Source: Bacteroidota bacterium (lineage in GTDB: Bacteria; Bacteroidota; Bacteroidia; Bacteroidales; F082). From it: a stretch of 64,000 nt of DNA. Positions 1 to 8,061 of the stretch are shown in pieces. The stretch is taken from the NCBI GenBank assembly GCA_020444415.1, contig JAHLLA010000005.1, positions 1 to 64,000 on the forward strand, in the 5' to 3' direction. A program made the translations under genes and the position numbers. Each line of letters opens with the position of its first letter. Positions within the stretch are counted from its first letter, which is position 1. The notes below the pieces were generated by a model. The model was not told where the DNA came from and ran no database searches. It saw only the letters and a list, made by a program, of their open reading frames with translations.

Positions 1-365
1 TATGGACCCATAACGGAACAGGAAGCTTATCCGATGCGACCACGCTAAGCCCGACCTACAATGCAGGTACAGGTGAAACCGGAGCGGTCACTTTGACGAT
101 GAGTGTCACAGGCACATGTGGTAACTCCACAGACGACATGGACATCACGATCGACGCGGCCTCCACCGCCTATGCAGGTGCAGATGAAGCCATTTGTGAA
201 GGTGGCAGCTACACGATTACCGATGCGACAGCCACGAATTACACCAGCATATTATGGACCCATAACGGAACAGGAAGCTTATCCGATGCGACCACGCTAA
301 GCCCGACTTACAATGCAGGTGCAGGTGAAATTGGTAGAATCATTTTGACAATGTCCGTCACAGGA
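1..365 (+). repeat. Tandem 252-bp coding repeat, near-identical copies
   Basis: Bases 1-113 and 253-365 are nearly identical, including the run encoding WTHNGTGSLSDATTLSPTYN. The period is 252 bp (84 codons). The next two repeats of the same protein have diverged strongly, so the first copies look recently duplicated or homogenised. Confidence 0.8.
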
Positions 366-1220
366 GATTGTGGCAACTCAACAGATGAAATGGAAATTGA
401 AATATTTGCTAACCCATTTGCTGATGCTGGTGACGATGGTATTGTATGTGAAGATGATAACTATCTGCTTGATGGTTATGCAGAAAATTATACATCTGTT
501 CTTTGGGCAACATCGGGAGATGGTTCATTTGATAATTCGTCCATTCTTGATGCGACATATACTCCTGGAAATAACGATATTTCTGCCGGTTCTGTGACTT
601 TAACACTATTTGTAGAGGGCATCGGAGGTTGTGATCCTGCGAATGATGAGATGATTCTTGAAGTATCATATATGCCTATAGTAGATGCAGGTGCAAACGA
701 TACGATCTGTCATGATGAATCATATGTCTTATCAGGATATGCTGATAATGAAAGCAATATCTTATGGACAACTACAGGAGATGGTAGTTTTGACGATCCT
801 TCATTGTTAGATGCTACCTATACGCCAGGTGAAAACGATGTATTTGCAGGTGGTGTAGAACTCACACTACATGCATACGCCAATGCACCTTGTGACGGAG
901 CAAGTTTAGATAATATATTCCTTACAATTGAAATTTGTGGATATATACCAGGTCTTTCAAGTAAAAGTGCAGAATTTAAAATTGCACCAAATCCGGCCAA
1001 TGGTTATACCCGCTTTTATATTGAAAAATTATTTGAAGAAGAAGTAACGATCCAGCTAATGGATATGAAAGGCAGCTTGTTATCAAGTGATACATACCAG
1101 GTAGTAAATGGTAAGATAGATGGAAAGCTGCAATTGATAGGATTAGAGGAAGGTGTGTACAATATTCGCGCTAAATCAAAAGGCTATTTAAAAACATTGC
1201 GGCTCATTGTTACTAAATAG
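1..1220 (+). CDS. T9SS-sorted repetitive secreted protein (3' part)
   Basis: The reading frame is open from the window edge (first full codon at base 3), so the N-terminus lies outside. The visible 405 residues contain at least four Ig/PKD-like repeats of about 82-84 residues. Each has a core resembling 'ADAGxDxxICxxxxYxLxGxAxNxxSxLWxTxGxGSFDxxSxLxxTYxPG'-style spacing, and the first two copies are almost identical at DNA level with a 252-bp period. The last ~80 residues form a type IX secretion C-terminal sorting domain, with an APNPANG motif near its start and a terminal beta-rich stretch ending in LRLIVTK. The family is exported through the Por/T9SS machinery and anchored on or released from the cell surface; the ligand is unknown. 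Identification of the sorting domain is firm, the function of the repeats is not. Confidence 0.85.
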   Translation, partial: WTHNGTGSLSDATTLSPTYNAGTGETGAVTLTMSVTGTCGNSTDDMDITIDAASTAYAGADEAICEGGSYTITDATATNYTSILWTHNGTGSLSDATTLSPTYNAGAGEIGRIILTMSVTGDCGNSTDEMEIEIFANPFADAGDDGIVCEDDNYLLDGYAENYTSVLWATSGDGSFDNSSILDATYTPGNNDISAGSVTLTLFVEGIGGCDPANDEMILEVSYMPIVDAGANDTICHDESYVLSGYADNESNILWTTTGDGSFDDPSLLDATYTPGENDVFAGGVELTLHAYANAPCDGASLDNIFLTIEICGYIPGLSSKSAEFKIAPNPANGYTRFYIEKLFEEEVTIQLMDMKGSLLSSDTYQVVNGKIDGKLQLIGLEEGVYNIRAKSKGYLKTLRLIVTK

Positions 1221-1252
1221 TTGATTTGTACTAATTTAGAGCGTTTCTAAGA

Positions 1253-1299
1253 AGTCCCTGAAACACCTTGAATTTCAAGTGGTTTCGGGGACTCTTTTT
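1253..1299 (+). terminator. Rho-independent terminator after the T9SS gene
   Basis: AGTCCCTGAAACACCTTGAA is followed by an imperfect inverted copy ending in GGTTTCGGGGACT and then a short T run. The stem is about 18 bp with G-U or mismatched positions and a loop near 1274. It sits 30 bases after the stop codon. Confidence 0.7.
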
Positions 1300-1397
1300 A
1301 TATCCCTAATTTAGAGTCCCTTCTAAGTCGTACATATACAAATAGTTACATTCTTTTCTGTAGGTGGCGCTAAATTTTAAGGTGTTTCTAAATGTTT

Positions 1398-1405
1398 TAA
1401 TTTTG
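1398..1405 (+). promoter_or_regulatory. Candidate -7 box of the rnf operon (TAATTTTG)
   Basis: TAATTTTG matches the Bacteroidota TAnnTTTG -7 element and lies 52 bases upstream of the rnfB GTG. No clear -33 TTG was found at the right spacing, so this is a motif match only. Confidence 0.4.
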
Positions 1406-1457
1406 CACAACACTGAATTTCAGTGAAACTATGTTTAAAAATTAAAATTAAAATACC

Positions 1458-2402
1458 GTGGATAACATTATAATTATAGCTGTTGCTGCCCTGGGTGGAC
1501 TTGGTTTGGTTGCGGCAATTGTATTGTATTTCATCGCCAGCAAATTCAAGGTAATTGAAGATCCTAAAATAGATTTAGTAGAAGAATCTTTGCCATCAGC
1601 AAACTGTGGTGGTTGTGGATATCCGGGATGCCGTGCTTTTGCCGAAGCTACCGTGAAGCAAGCCAAAGACGAAAGACATCTTGAAGGACTTAATTGTCCG
1701 GTGGGTGGCAATGATGTAATGCAAACAGTAGGAAAAATATTAGGTTTAGAGGTTGAGCAACAGGCGCCATTAATTGCAGTTGTGCGATGTAATGGGTCGA
1801 AAGCCAACTCTCCAGCAAAAATAAATTATGAAGGTGCTACTTCCTGTACTTTTGCGCATGCTTTGTATGCAGGTGAAGGTGGCTGTCCTCATGGTTGCCT
1901 TGGTTTGGGTGATTGTGTGGTGGTTTGTGAATTCGATGCCATTCATATGAATGATGAATTGGGATTACCGATTGTAAATGACAAGTGTACAGCATGTAAT
2001 GCCTGTGTGGAAGCCTGTCCGAGAGATATCATCGAGTTGCGGAAAAAAGGTCCGAAAGGCAGACGCGTATTTGTATCATGTATAAATGAAGAGAAGGGTG
2101 GCATCGCTAAGAAAAACTGTGAAGTGGCTTGTATCGGCTGTTCCAAATGTGTGAAAGTTTGTCCGCATGACGCCATTACTATGGATAACTTCCTGGCATA
2201 TATTGATTTTGAGAAGTGCAAACTTTGTCGCGATTGTGTGGAAGTTTGTCCTACAAATGCCATTCATGAAGTGAATTTCAAACCAAGAAAGCCCAAGGTT
2301 CCAAAAGAAGAGAAACCCAAACCTAAAGAAGCAAGTGTGGTTGAAACAATTGCTGAAGCTGCACCATCAAAAGAAAACAAAGAGGCACCGAAAGAAAATT
2401 AA
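1458..2402 (+). CDS. rnfB: Rnf complex subunit B (electron transfer iron-sulfur protein)
   Basis: This subunit passes electrons from ferredoxin into the membrane-bound Rnf complex that reduces NAD+ and pumps Na+ or H+. Residues 4-27 form one N-terminal membrane anchor. The Fe-S domain follows with Cys50, 53, 58 and 80 (CGGCGYPGC). Behind it are ferredoxin-type cysteine clusters: GCLGLGDCVVVC, CTACNACVEACP, CIGCSKCVKVCP and CKLCRDCVEVCP. The tail after about residue 270 is Lys/Pro/Glu-rich and probably disordered. The start is GTG, placing the membrane helix at the N-terminus; no upstream ATG fits. It is the first gene of the rnfBCDGEA operon and is followed at 14 bases by rnfC. Confidence 0.96.
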   Translation: MDNIIIIAVAALGGLGLVAAIVLYFIASKFKVIEDPKIDLVEESLPSANCGGCGYPGCRAFAEATVKQAKDERHLEGLNCPVGGNDVMQTVGKILGLEVEQQAPLIAVVRCNGSKANSPAKINYEGATSCTFAHALYAGEGGCPHGCLGLGDCVVVCEFDAIHMNDELGLPIVNDKCTACNACVEACPRDIIELRKKGPKGRRVFVSCINEEKGGIAKKNCEVACIGCSKCVKVCPHDAITMDNFLAYIDFEKCKLCRDCVEVCPTNAIHEVNFKPRKPKVPKEEKPKPKEASVVETIAEAAPSKENKEAPKEN

Positions 2403-2415
2403 GAATCATTCCGCT

Positions 2416-3759
2416 ATGATAGGAACAGTAAAAACATTCAGTTTGGGGGGCGTTCATCCCGAAGAGAATAAATTATCCGCCAATGCACCCATTGAAAAGA
2501 TCCCTGTTCCCAAGCAGGCATTTATTCCTATGGGTCAAAACCTGGGAACACCTTCAAAGCCCGTTGTAAGTAAAGGAGATCTGGTTAAAGTAGGTCAACT
2601 GATCGCCGAGGCGAGTGGATTTATTTCTACGAACATTCATTCACCCGTTTCCGGGAAAGTACTTAAAATTGATGATATAGTGGATGCTTCCGGTTATAAA
2701 AGGCCGGGCATTATCATCAATGTGGATGGAGATGAATGGGATGAGAGTATTGATTTATCTGATGATATAAAAGAAGATATTGAGCTAGATGGAAAGGAGA
2801 TTATCGAAAAGATCAAGGAAAAAGGTCTTGTAGGTATGGGTGGTGCTACATTTCCTACTTATGTAAAAATGATGCCTCCACCAGGAAAAGTGGCTGAATA
2901 TTTATTGATCAATGGAGTTGAATGTGAGCCTTATCTTACATCTGACCATCGTTTAATGCTTGAAAAGGGCAAAGAAATTCTAATCGGAACCCGAATTTTA
3001 ATGAAGGCCCTGAATGTAAACAAAGCCATCATCGGTATTGAAATTAATAAACTCGATGCGATCAACCATTTAAATGAACTGGCAAAGAAATATGAGGGAA
3101 TTAAAATTCAGCCGCTGAAAGTTCAGTATCCGCAGGGAGGTGAAAAGCAATTGATAAAAGCTGCCTTAAACAGGGAAGTACCATCGGGCAAATTGCCCAT
3201 TGAAGTAGGCTGTGTGGTACAGAATGTTGGAACTGCATTTGCAGTGTATGAAGCGGTTCAAAAGAATAAACCTCTCATTGACAGGGTAGTAACTGTAACC
3301 GGAAAGGGTGTTAAAAAACCCTCCAACTTTCTGGTAAGAATAGGCACACCTTTGCAGGATATGATTGATGCTGTAGAAGGATTTCCCGAAACTACCGGTA
3401 AGATTATCAATGGCGGGCCCATGATGGGTAAAGCACTTATCTCCTTAGATGTTCCTGTTGTAAAAGGATCATCAGGGATTTTGTTGATGGAGGAAGGAGA
3501 AAGCAAGCGGAAGCCTGAAAGTCCGTGCATCAGGTGTTCAAAATGTACATACGTATGTCCACAGGGCCTGGAACCTTTCCTTTTATCAAAAGCGTCAAAG
3601 TTGGCCAAATTTGATATGGCTGAAAAAGAAAAAGTGATGGACTGCATCGAATGCGGATCATGTCAATACACATGCCCTGCCAGTATTCCGTTGCTTGATT
3701 ACCTGCGACTTGGAAAGACTATGGTGGGCGCAAATATCAGAAATAGAAATAAGAAATAA
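2416..3759 (+). CDS. rnfC: Rnf complex subunit C (NADH-binding, 4Fe-4S)
   Basis: RnfC is the soluble subunit that carries FMN and the NAD(H) site and docks on the membrane part. The protein is 447 residues from the ATG at 2416; the frame is open further upstream to 2335, but that would overlap rnfB and lacks homology. N-terminal biotinyl-like and SLBB-type regions flank the flavin/NADH motif GLVGMGGATFPTYVK (about 140-155). Two 4Fe-4S motifs sit near the C-terminus: CIRCSKCTYVCP and CIECGSCQYTCP. The C-terminus is short compared with the long RnfC of gammaproteobacteria, as is usual in this phylum. rnfD starts 9 bases later. Confidence 0.96.
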   Translation: MIGTVKTFSLGGVHPEENKLSANAPIEKIPVPKQAFIPMGQNLGTPSKPVVSKGDLVKVGQLIAEASGFISTNIHSPVSGKVLKIDDIVDASGYKRPGIIINVDGDEWDESIDLSDDIKEDIELDGKEIIEKIKEKGLVGMGGATFPTYVKMMPPPGKVAEYLLINGVECEPYLTSDHRLMLEKGKEILIGTRILMKALNVNKAIIGIEINKLDAINHLNELAKKYEGIKIQPLKVQYPQGGEKQLIKAALNREVPSGKLPIEVGCVVQNVGTAFAVYEAVQKNKPLIDRVVTVTGKGVKKPSNFLVRIGTPLQDMIDAVEGFPETTGKIINGGPMMGKALISLDVPVVKGSSGILLMEEGESKRKPESPCIRCSKCTYVCPQGLEPFLLSKASKLAKFDMAEKEKVMDCIECGSCQYTCPASIPLLDYLRLGKTMVGANIRNRNKK

Positions 3760-3768
3760 ATCAATATT

Positions 3769-4779
3769 ATGAGTATGCTGACGGTATCAGGCTCACCCCA
3801 CATCCATGGGGACGATTCAACAAAAAAGATCATGTATGGTGTAGTGTATGCAATGATACCTGCCATGCTGGTTTCGGTGTATTATTTTGGACTGGACGCA
3901 TTGCGGGTGTTATTGATCGCTTCAGTTGCCTGTTTATTCTTCGAATGGGTGATTCAAAAATACCTGATCAAAGGACCTATTACCATCACAGATGGATCTG
4001 CATTGGTTACAGGTATCTTACTGGCATTTAATGTGCCATCCAACCTGCCCACATGGATGATCATTATCGGTGCTTTGGTCGCCATTGGTATGGCCAAGAT
4101 GTCATTCGGTGGTTTGGGGAAGAATGTATTCAACCCGGCATTGGTTGCTCGGGTGTTCCTGCTGATTTCATTTCCGGTACAAATGACCTCCTGGCCCAAA
4201 CCGCAAGCCATCATCAATGGACTAACTGATGCGATAACCGGACCTACACCACTTGGTATTGTAAAAGAAGGTTTGGGTGCCGGAAAAACCATGAGTGAAC
4301 TGGCACCTGAATTGCCTGATTATATGCAAACAATGGTGGGCCAAATGGGAGGCTCGCTGGGCGAAGTTTCTGCGATTGCATTGATACTCGGTGGCATTTA
4401 TATGCTGGTCAGAAAAATTATTACCTGGCATATTCCGGTTTCCATGTTGCTGACCGTTGTTATTTTTTCAGGCATATTTTGGGGTGTTGATCCTGAACAT
4501 TACGCTGATCCGGTTTTCCATTTGCTAACAGGAGGAATGCTACTTGGCGCTATTTTTATGGCAACAGATATGGTTTCATCACCGATGACCAAAGGAGGGC
4601 AACTGGTGTATGGATTCGGAATAGGTTTACTCACAATCCTTATTAGGATGTGGGGCGCTTATCCTGAGGGTGTTTCATTCGCCATCTTGCTGATGAATGC
4701 CGTAGTTCCGCTGATTAATATGGGATTTAAACCAAAAAGATTTGGTGCCAAACCGGGTGTTGTAATAAAAACTTCCTAA
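3769..4779 (+). CDS. rnfD: Rnf complex subunit D (membrane, covalent FMN)
   Basis: RnfD is an integral membrane subunit that carries covalently bound FMN and takes part in ion translocation. The 336-residue protein has about nine hydrophobic segments. The flavinylation-type motif is seen as TGPTPLG near residue 160, where the family usually has (S/T)GATPL, so the alanine position is proline here. Conserved family stretches such as GGLGKNVFNPALVARVFLL are present. It lies between rnfC and rnfG with short gaps and is expected to be co-transcribed. Confidence 0.95.
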   Translation: MSMLTVSGSPHIHGDDSTKKIMYGVVYAMIPAMLVSVYYFGLDALRVLLIASVACLFFEWVIQKYLIKGPITITDGSALVTGILLAFNVPSNLPTWMIIIGALVAIGMAKMSFGGLGKNVFNPALVARVFLLISFPVQMTSWPKPQAIINGLTDAITGPTPLGIVKEGLGAGKTMSELAPELPDYMQTMVGQMGGSLGEVSAIALILGGIYMLVRKIITWHIPVSMLLTVVIFSGIFWGVDPEHYADPVFHLLTGGMLLGAIFMATDMVSSPMTKGGQLVYGFGIGLLTILIRMWGAYPEGVSFAILLMNAVVPLINMGFKPKRFGAKPGVVIKTS

Positions 4780-4801
4780 CTGATTAAGAATACTTAAAGA
4801 T

Positions 4802-5386
4802 ATGGCTTCAAAAAGAGAATCAAGTTTTATAAATATGGTGATCACACTTTTCTTGGTAGCGGCAGTTGCTGCATTGGCACTGGGAGGCGTGTACACCGTT
4901 ACCAAAGAACCCATCGCAATTGCGAAACAAAAGAAACTGGAAGCGGCCATCAAATCGGTGCTTCCTGATTTTGACACGATCAAAGAAGCAAAGTTCGCCG
5001 ATCCGGAAGGAAAAGATTCACTGACTTTCTATTATGCTTTTAAAAATGGAGAAGAAATTGGTGCGGCCATTAAAACCTATACCATGGAAGGGTTCAGTGG
5101 AAAGATTGAATTAATGGTTGGATTGCTTAAAGACGGAACCATCAACAATACGGCAGTACTAGCACACAAAGAAACCCCAGGGCTTGGTGATAAAATGGAT
5201 GTAGCAAAGTCGGATTTTCCATTGCAGTTTAAAGGTAAAAATCCGGCTGATTTTAAATTGAATGTGACGAAGGATGGCGGCAACGTGGATGCGATCACCG
5301 CCGCCACTATCAGTTCAAGGGCTTTTTGTGATGCCGTTGATCGTGCTTATCTAACATTTGAAAAAGAAAAAGGAGGAAACCAATAA
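4802..5386 (+). CDS. rnfG: Rnf complex subunit G (FMN-binding)
   Basis: RnfG has one N-terminal membrane anchor (about residues 12-34) and a domain facing the periplasm that binds FMN covalently through a threonine. The FMN-binding domain is visible with HKETPGLGDKM and, near residue 166, VDAITAATISS. The usual flavinylation motif is (S/T)GAT; here it reads TAAT, so the target Thr is present but the Gly is Ala. Length (194 residues) is normal. The stop codon TAA shares one base with the rnfE start, and an AGGAGG-like sequence in the last codons (5371-5376) can serve as ribosome binding site for rnfE. Confidence 0.94.
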   Translation: MASKRESSFINMVITLFLVAAVAALALGGVYTVTKEPIAIAKQKKLEAAIKSVLPDFDTIKEAKFADPEGKDSLTFYYAFKNGEEIGAAIKTYTMEGFSGKIELMVGLLKDGTINNTAVLAHKETPGLGDKMDVAKSDFPLQFKGKNPADFKLNVTKDGGNVDAITAATISSRAFCDAVDRAYLTFEKEKGGNQ

Positions 5387-5967
5387 TGAACCAGCTAACA
5401 AATTTTACAAAAGGGTTTATCAAAGAGAACCCGGTTTTTGTGCTTCTGCTGGGATTGTGTCCTACGCTGGGAGTTACATCAACAGCCATTAACGGACTGG
5501 GTATGGGATTGGCCACCACTTTTGTGCTGGTCATGTCGAACCTGGTGGTATCCATTATTAAAAGTATGATTCCCGATAAAGTGCGCATTCCGGCATTTAT
5601 TGTGATTATTGCATCCTTTGTAACCATCGTTGAGTTGACCATGCAGGCATACACACCTGCGCTTTTTGAAGCCCTTGGATTATTCATTCCTTTGATCGTG
5701 GTGAACTGTATAGTTCTCGGTAGGGCCGAAGCATTTGCCTCCAAACAAAGTATTCTTTCATCTATCGTGGATGGACTGGGCATGGGACTCGGATTTGCAT
5801 TTGCACTAACACTACTCGGTGGTGTTCGGGAATTACTTGGAAGCGGGAACATTTTTGGTTTCGAGTTATTGCAAGGCGATTTGATGCTTGTTTTCGTGCT
5901 GGCACCGGGCGCTTTCATTGCCCTGGGTTACTTAATTGCATTAATGAACAGAGTTGCTAAATCATAA
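5386..5967 (+). CDS. rnfE: Rnf complex subunit E (membrane)
   Basis: RnfE is a six-helix membrane subunit of the ion-translocating core, paralogous to RnfA and inserted in the opposite orientation. The 193-residue protein shows the family stretches NPVFVLLLGLCPTLGVT at the N-terminus and PLIVVNCIVLGRAEAFA around residue 105, including the Cys thought to help hold the intramembrane iron centre. It is translationally coupled to rnfG by a one-base stop/start overlap with a good AGGAGG nine bases upstream. rnfA follows after 12 bases. Confidence 0.95.
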   Translation: MNQLTNFTKGFIKENPVFVLLLGLCPTLGVTSTAINGLGMGLATTFVLVMSNLVVSIIKSMIPDKVRIPAFIVIIASFVTIVELTMQAYTPALFEALGLFIPLIVVNCIVLGRAEAFASKQSILSSIVDGLGMGLGFAFALTLLGGVRELLGSGNIFGFELLQGDLMLVFVLAPGAFIALGYLIALMNRVAKS

Positions 5968-5979
5968 ACACAGAAGATT

Positions 5980-6552
5980 ATGGAATATGTAGTAATTATA
6001 ATTGGATCCATATTCGTCAGTAACATTGTACTGGCGCAATTCCTTGGTATTTGCCCCTTTGTCGGCGTTTCAGGAAAATTGTCCACTTCTGTAGGTATGG
6101 GTGGTGCGGTATTGTTCGTACTTACCCTGGCCACCATTGTTACCTGGGTGTTGCAGTATTATGTACTGAACCCGTTCGGGTTGTCGTTTATGCAAACCAT
6201 CGTTTTTATTCTGGTTATCGCATCGTTGGTTCAGATGGTGGAGATCATCCTCAAAAAGGTAAGTCCGCCACTTTACCAGGCATTGGGCGTTTTTCTCCCT
6301 TTAATTACCACCAACTGTGCCGTATTGGGTGTGGCTATTTTAACCATTCAAAAAGAATTTAACCTGATGGAAGGCGTGGTATATGCCATTGCCAATGCCA
6401 TTGGTTTTACACTGGCCATTGTATTGTTTGCAGGTATCAGGGAGCATTTGGACCTGATGGAAGTGCCTAAAGGCATGAAAGGTGTTCCGATTTCGTTGGT
6501 AGTGGCAGGTATTTTAGCGCTCGCTTTTATGGGATTTACTGGATTGGTGTAA
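5980..6552 (+). CDS. rnfA: Rnf complex subunit A (membrane)
   Basis: RnfA is the partner of RnfE in the symmetric membrane core. The 190-residue protein has six predicted helices and the matching motifs NIVLAQFLGICPFVGVS (N-terminal) and PLITTNCAVLGVAI (about residue 105), whose cysteines correspond to those in RnfE. It closes the rnfBCDGEA operon; the next gene is 71 bases downstream and is unrelated in function. Confidence 0.95.
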   Translation: MEYVVIIIGSIFVSNIVLAQFLGICPFVGVSGKLSTSVGMGGAVLFVLTLATIVTWVLQYYVLNPFGLSFMQTIVFILVIASLVQMVEIILKKVSPPLYQALGVFLPLITTNCAVLGVAILTIQKEFNLMEGVVYAIANAIGFTLAIVLFAGIREHLDLMEVPKGMKGVPISLVVAGILALAFMGFTGLV

Positions 6553-6623
6553 ACTATCTAATACATTTTAAACTCGTTATCTGAATTTCAATAACTTTAT
6601 CCTTTGAAAGATAATCTATTCAA

Positions 6624-7292
6624 ATGGATGAGATTGCCATGTCAGAAACCGAAATAAAAAATATCGTTTGCCAAACCGGGAAGCAATTGCTGAAAGAAGG
6701 ACTGGTGGTAAGGACATGGGGAAATGTAAGCCACCGGCTGGATGAAGAATATATGGTAATCACGCCATCAGGAAAAGTATACGACCAGTTGGAAGCTGAT
6801 GATATGGTGGTGGTGCATTTAAAGACATTTGAAGCCGCTGGAAAGCATAAGCCTTCATCAGAGTTTAAAATGCACGCGGGCATTTACCTGGGCCGGAAAA
6901 ACATTAACGCCATCATACATACCCACCAGGTGAATGCTTCGGTGGTGGCTGCTTGCAGGCGTGAGGTGCCCCCCATTTTCGACGACCAGGTGCAATTGAT
7001 TGGTCCTTCGGTAAGAGTAACAGATTATGCCATGTCGAATACCAGAAAAATTGTTCGGAAAGTAATAAAAGCATTGGCGGGGCGAAATGCTGCTTTAATA
7101 GCCAATCATGGAGCTGTTTGCATTGGTCGCGATATGGACGAAGCCTATACCGTGGCTTTATTGTTGGAAAAAACTTGTAAGGCTTTTATCGAAGGTGAAT
7201 TCCTTGGACAAGTAAAAACCATCCATAAATTCCAGGCCTGGGTGATGCATAATCTCTATTTATCGAAATACTCCAAAGAGGCGAAGAAATAA
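6624..7292 (+). CDS. Class II aldolase/adducin family protein (sugar-phosphate aldolase-like)
   Basis: Members cleave or epimerise phosphorylated sugars using a metal ion (fuculose-1-phosphate aldolase, ribulose-5-phosphate epimerase and relatives). The metal ligands are all visible: His99 and His101 in HTH, His162 in NHGAV and Glu80 in SSEFKMH. The phosphate-binding GNVSHR (33-38) and ITPSG (46-50) are also present. Length 222 matches stand-alone aldolases. The start may instead be Met6 at 6639. The substrate cannot be told from sequence; the gene stands alone between the rnf operon and a repeat block. Confidence 0.85.
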   Translation: MDEIAMSETEIKNIVCQTGKQLLKEGLVVRTWGNVSHRLDEEYMVITPSGKVYDQLEADDMVVVHLKTFEAAGKHKPSSEFKMHAGIYLGRKNINAIIHTHQVNASVVAACRREVPPIFDDQVQLIGPSVRVTDYAMSNTRKIVRKVIKALAGRNAALIANHGAVCIGRDMDEAYTVALLLEKTCKAFIEGEFLGQVKTIHKFQAWVMHNLYLSKYSKEAKK

Positions 7293-7442
7293 AATTGAAA
7301 AGGCCAAATAACAAGCGCCAAATAATAAGTACCAAATAACAAGCACCAAATCTCAAATAATAATCAACTGCCAAATAATGAAAAACTACTCCCTCGGCGT
7401 AGTCTCTGACTACGCTACCATATAAAGTTTCAATCCCAAATG

Positions 7443-7552
7443 GCGCGAGTCTTACGCAAAGCCTGCGGGGAGGGACTCGTGCCGGGCATTTTAATTCAGA
7501 AAAAGGCATAGCACGAGTCGCCAACGCCAATTGCCAATCTTCAGACTCGCGC
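7443..7552. repeat. REPIN-like nested inverted repeat
   Basis: Four copies of a 9-mer alternate in orientation: GCGCGAGTC (7443), GACTCGTGC (7474), GCACGAGTC (7511) and GACTCGCGC (7544). They can fold as two side-by-side hairpins or one long nested stem. A smaller CGCA/TGCG stem sits in the first loop. This geometry resembles REP doublets mobilised by RAYT transposases; no RAYT gene is in the window. Confidence 0.6.
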
Positions 7553-7563
7553 TATTAATAATT

Positions 7564-7633
7564 ATGTTTGTATTTATTGAAATTTAAATCATTGTGATTT
7601 ATTTGTTATTTGGTGCTTGCAATTTGAGATTTA
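7564..7633 (+). repeat. 70-bp dispersed/tandem unit, copy 1
   Basis: Begins ATGTTTGTATTTATTGAAAT and ends near TTTGAGATTTA. Copies 1 and 2 appear identical over this span. Confidence 0.85.
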
Positions 7634-7639
7634 CCTCCG

Positions 7640-7780
7640 CCATATAAAGTTTCAATCTACCGATTGCAAGATCATTTGAAAATGATAACAACAACAAGCC
7701 CGAAAGAATGATGTTTGTATTTATTGAAATTTAAATCATTGTGATTTATTTGTTATTTGGTGCTTGCAATTTGAGATTTA
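7640..7780 (+). repeat. 141-bp composite unit, copy 1 (includes 70-bp unit copy 2)
   Basis: The unit is CCATATAAAGTTTCAATC, a spacer with CCGATTG and AAGATCATTTGAAA, then the 70-bp unit (7711-7780). The same order and length recur 202 bases downstream. Confidence 0.85.
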
Positions 7781-7841
7781 TTTAAAGATGGAAAAGTAAA
7801 ATACCTGTAATCTTCACTGGGCGTGGTCCCTGACTACGCTA

Positions 7842-7982
7842 CCATATAAAGTTTCAATCTCCCGATTGTAAGATCATTTGAAATTGATCACAACACCCAG
7901 CCCGAATAAATTATGTTTGTATTTATTGAAATTTAAATCATTGTGATTTATTTGAGATTTGGTGCTTGCAATTTGGGATTTA
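7842..7982 (+). repeat. 141-bp composite unit, copy 2 (includes 70-bp unit copy 3)
   Basis: Same length and order as the copy at 7640-7780, with scattered substitutions. The 70-bp part here is 7913-7982 and reads TTGAGATTTGG where the others read TTGTTATTTGG. Confidence 0.85.
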
Positions 7983-8037
7983 TTAGAGATGGAAAAGTAA
8001 AATACTATAATCCCCATTTCTCTTCCTTCGGATTTTC

Positions 8038-8045
8038 TATCTTTG
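8038..8045 (+). promoter_or_regulatory. Candidate -7 box for the ftsE-like gene (TATCTTTG)
   Basis: TATCTTTG fits TAnnTTTG and lies 17 bases before the ATG at 8062, so any leader would be very short. An identical octamer precedes upp at 61901. Confidence 0.45.
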
Positions 8046-8061
8046 TTTCAAATCATTTTAC

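Larger units (their letters stand above)
7293..8037. repeat. Repeat-rich non-coding block
   Basis: No credible gene is seen over about 745 bases. The block is a mosaic: a CAAATAACAAGC-type A-rich stretch (7300-7380), two short hairpins of the form GCGTAGT-loop-ACTACGC (7397-7415 and 7821-7839), a REPIN-like nested inverted repeat (7443-7552), three copies of CCATATAAAGTTTCAATC (7418, 7640, 7842), and three copies of a 70-bp unit (7564, 7711, 7913). The A-rich stretch is the complement of part of the 70-bp unit. Confidence 0.85.

Noticed and set aside
7293-8037. CRISPR array
   Set aside because: Repeats are 70-141 bp, few, irregularly spaced, and the spacers are themselves repeats; no cas genes are nearby.
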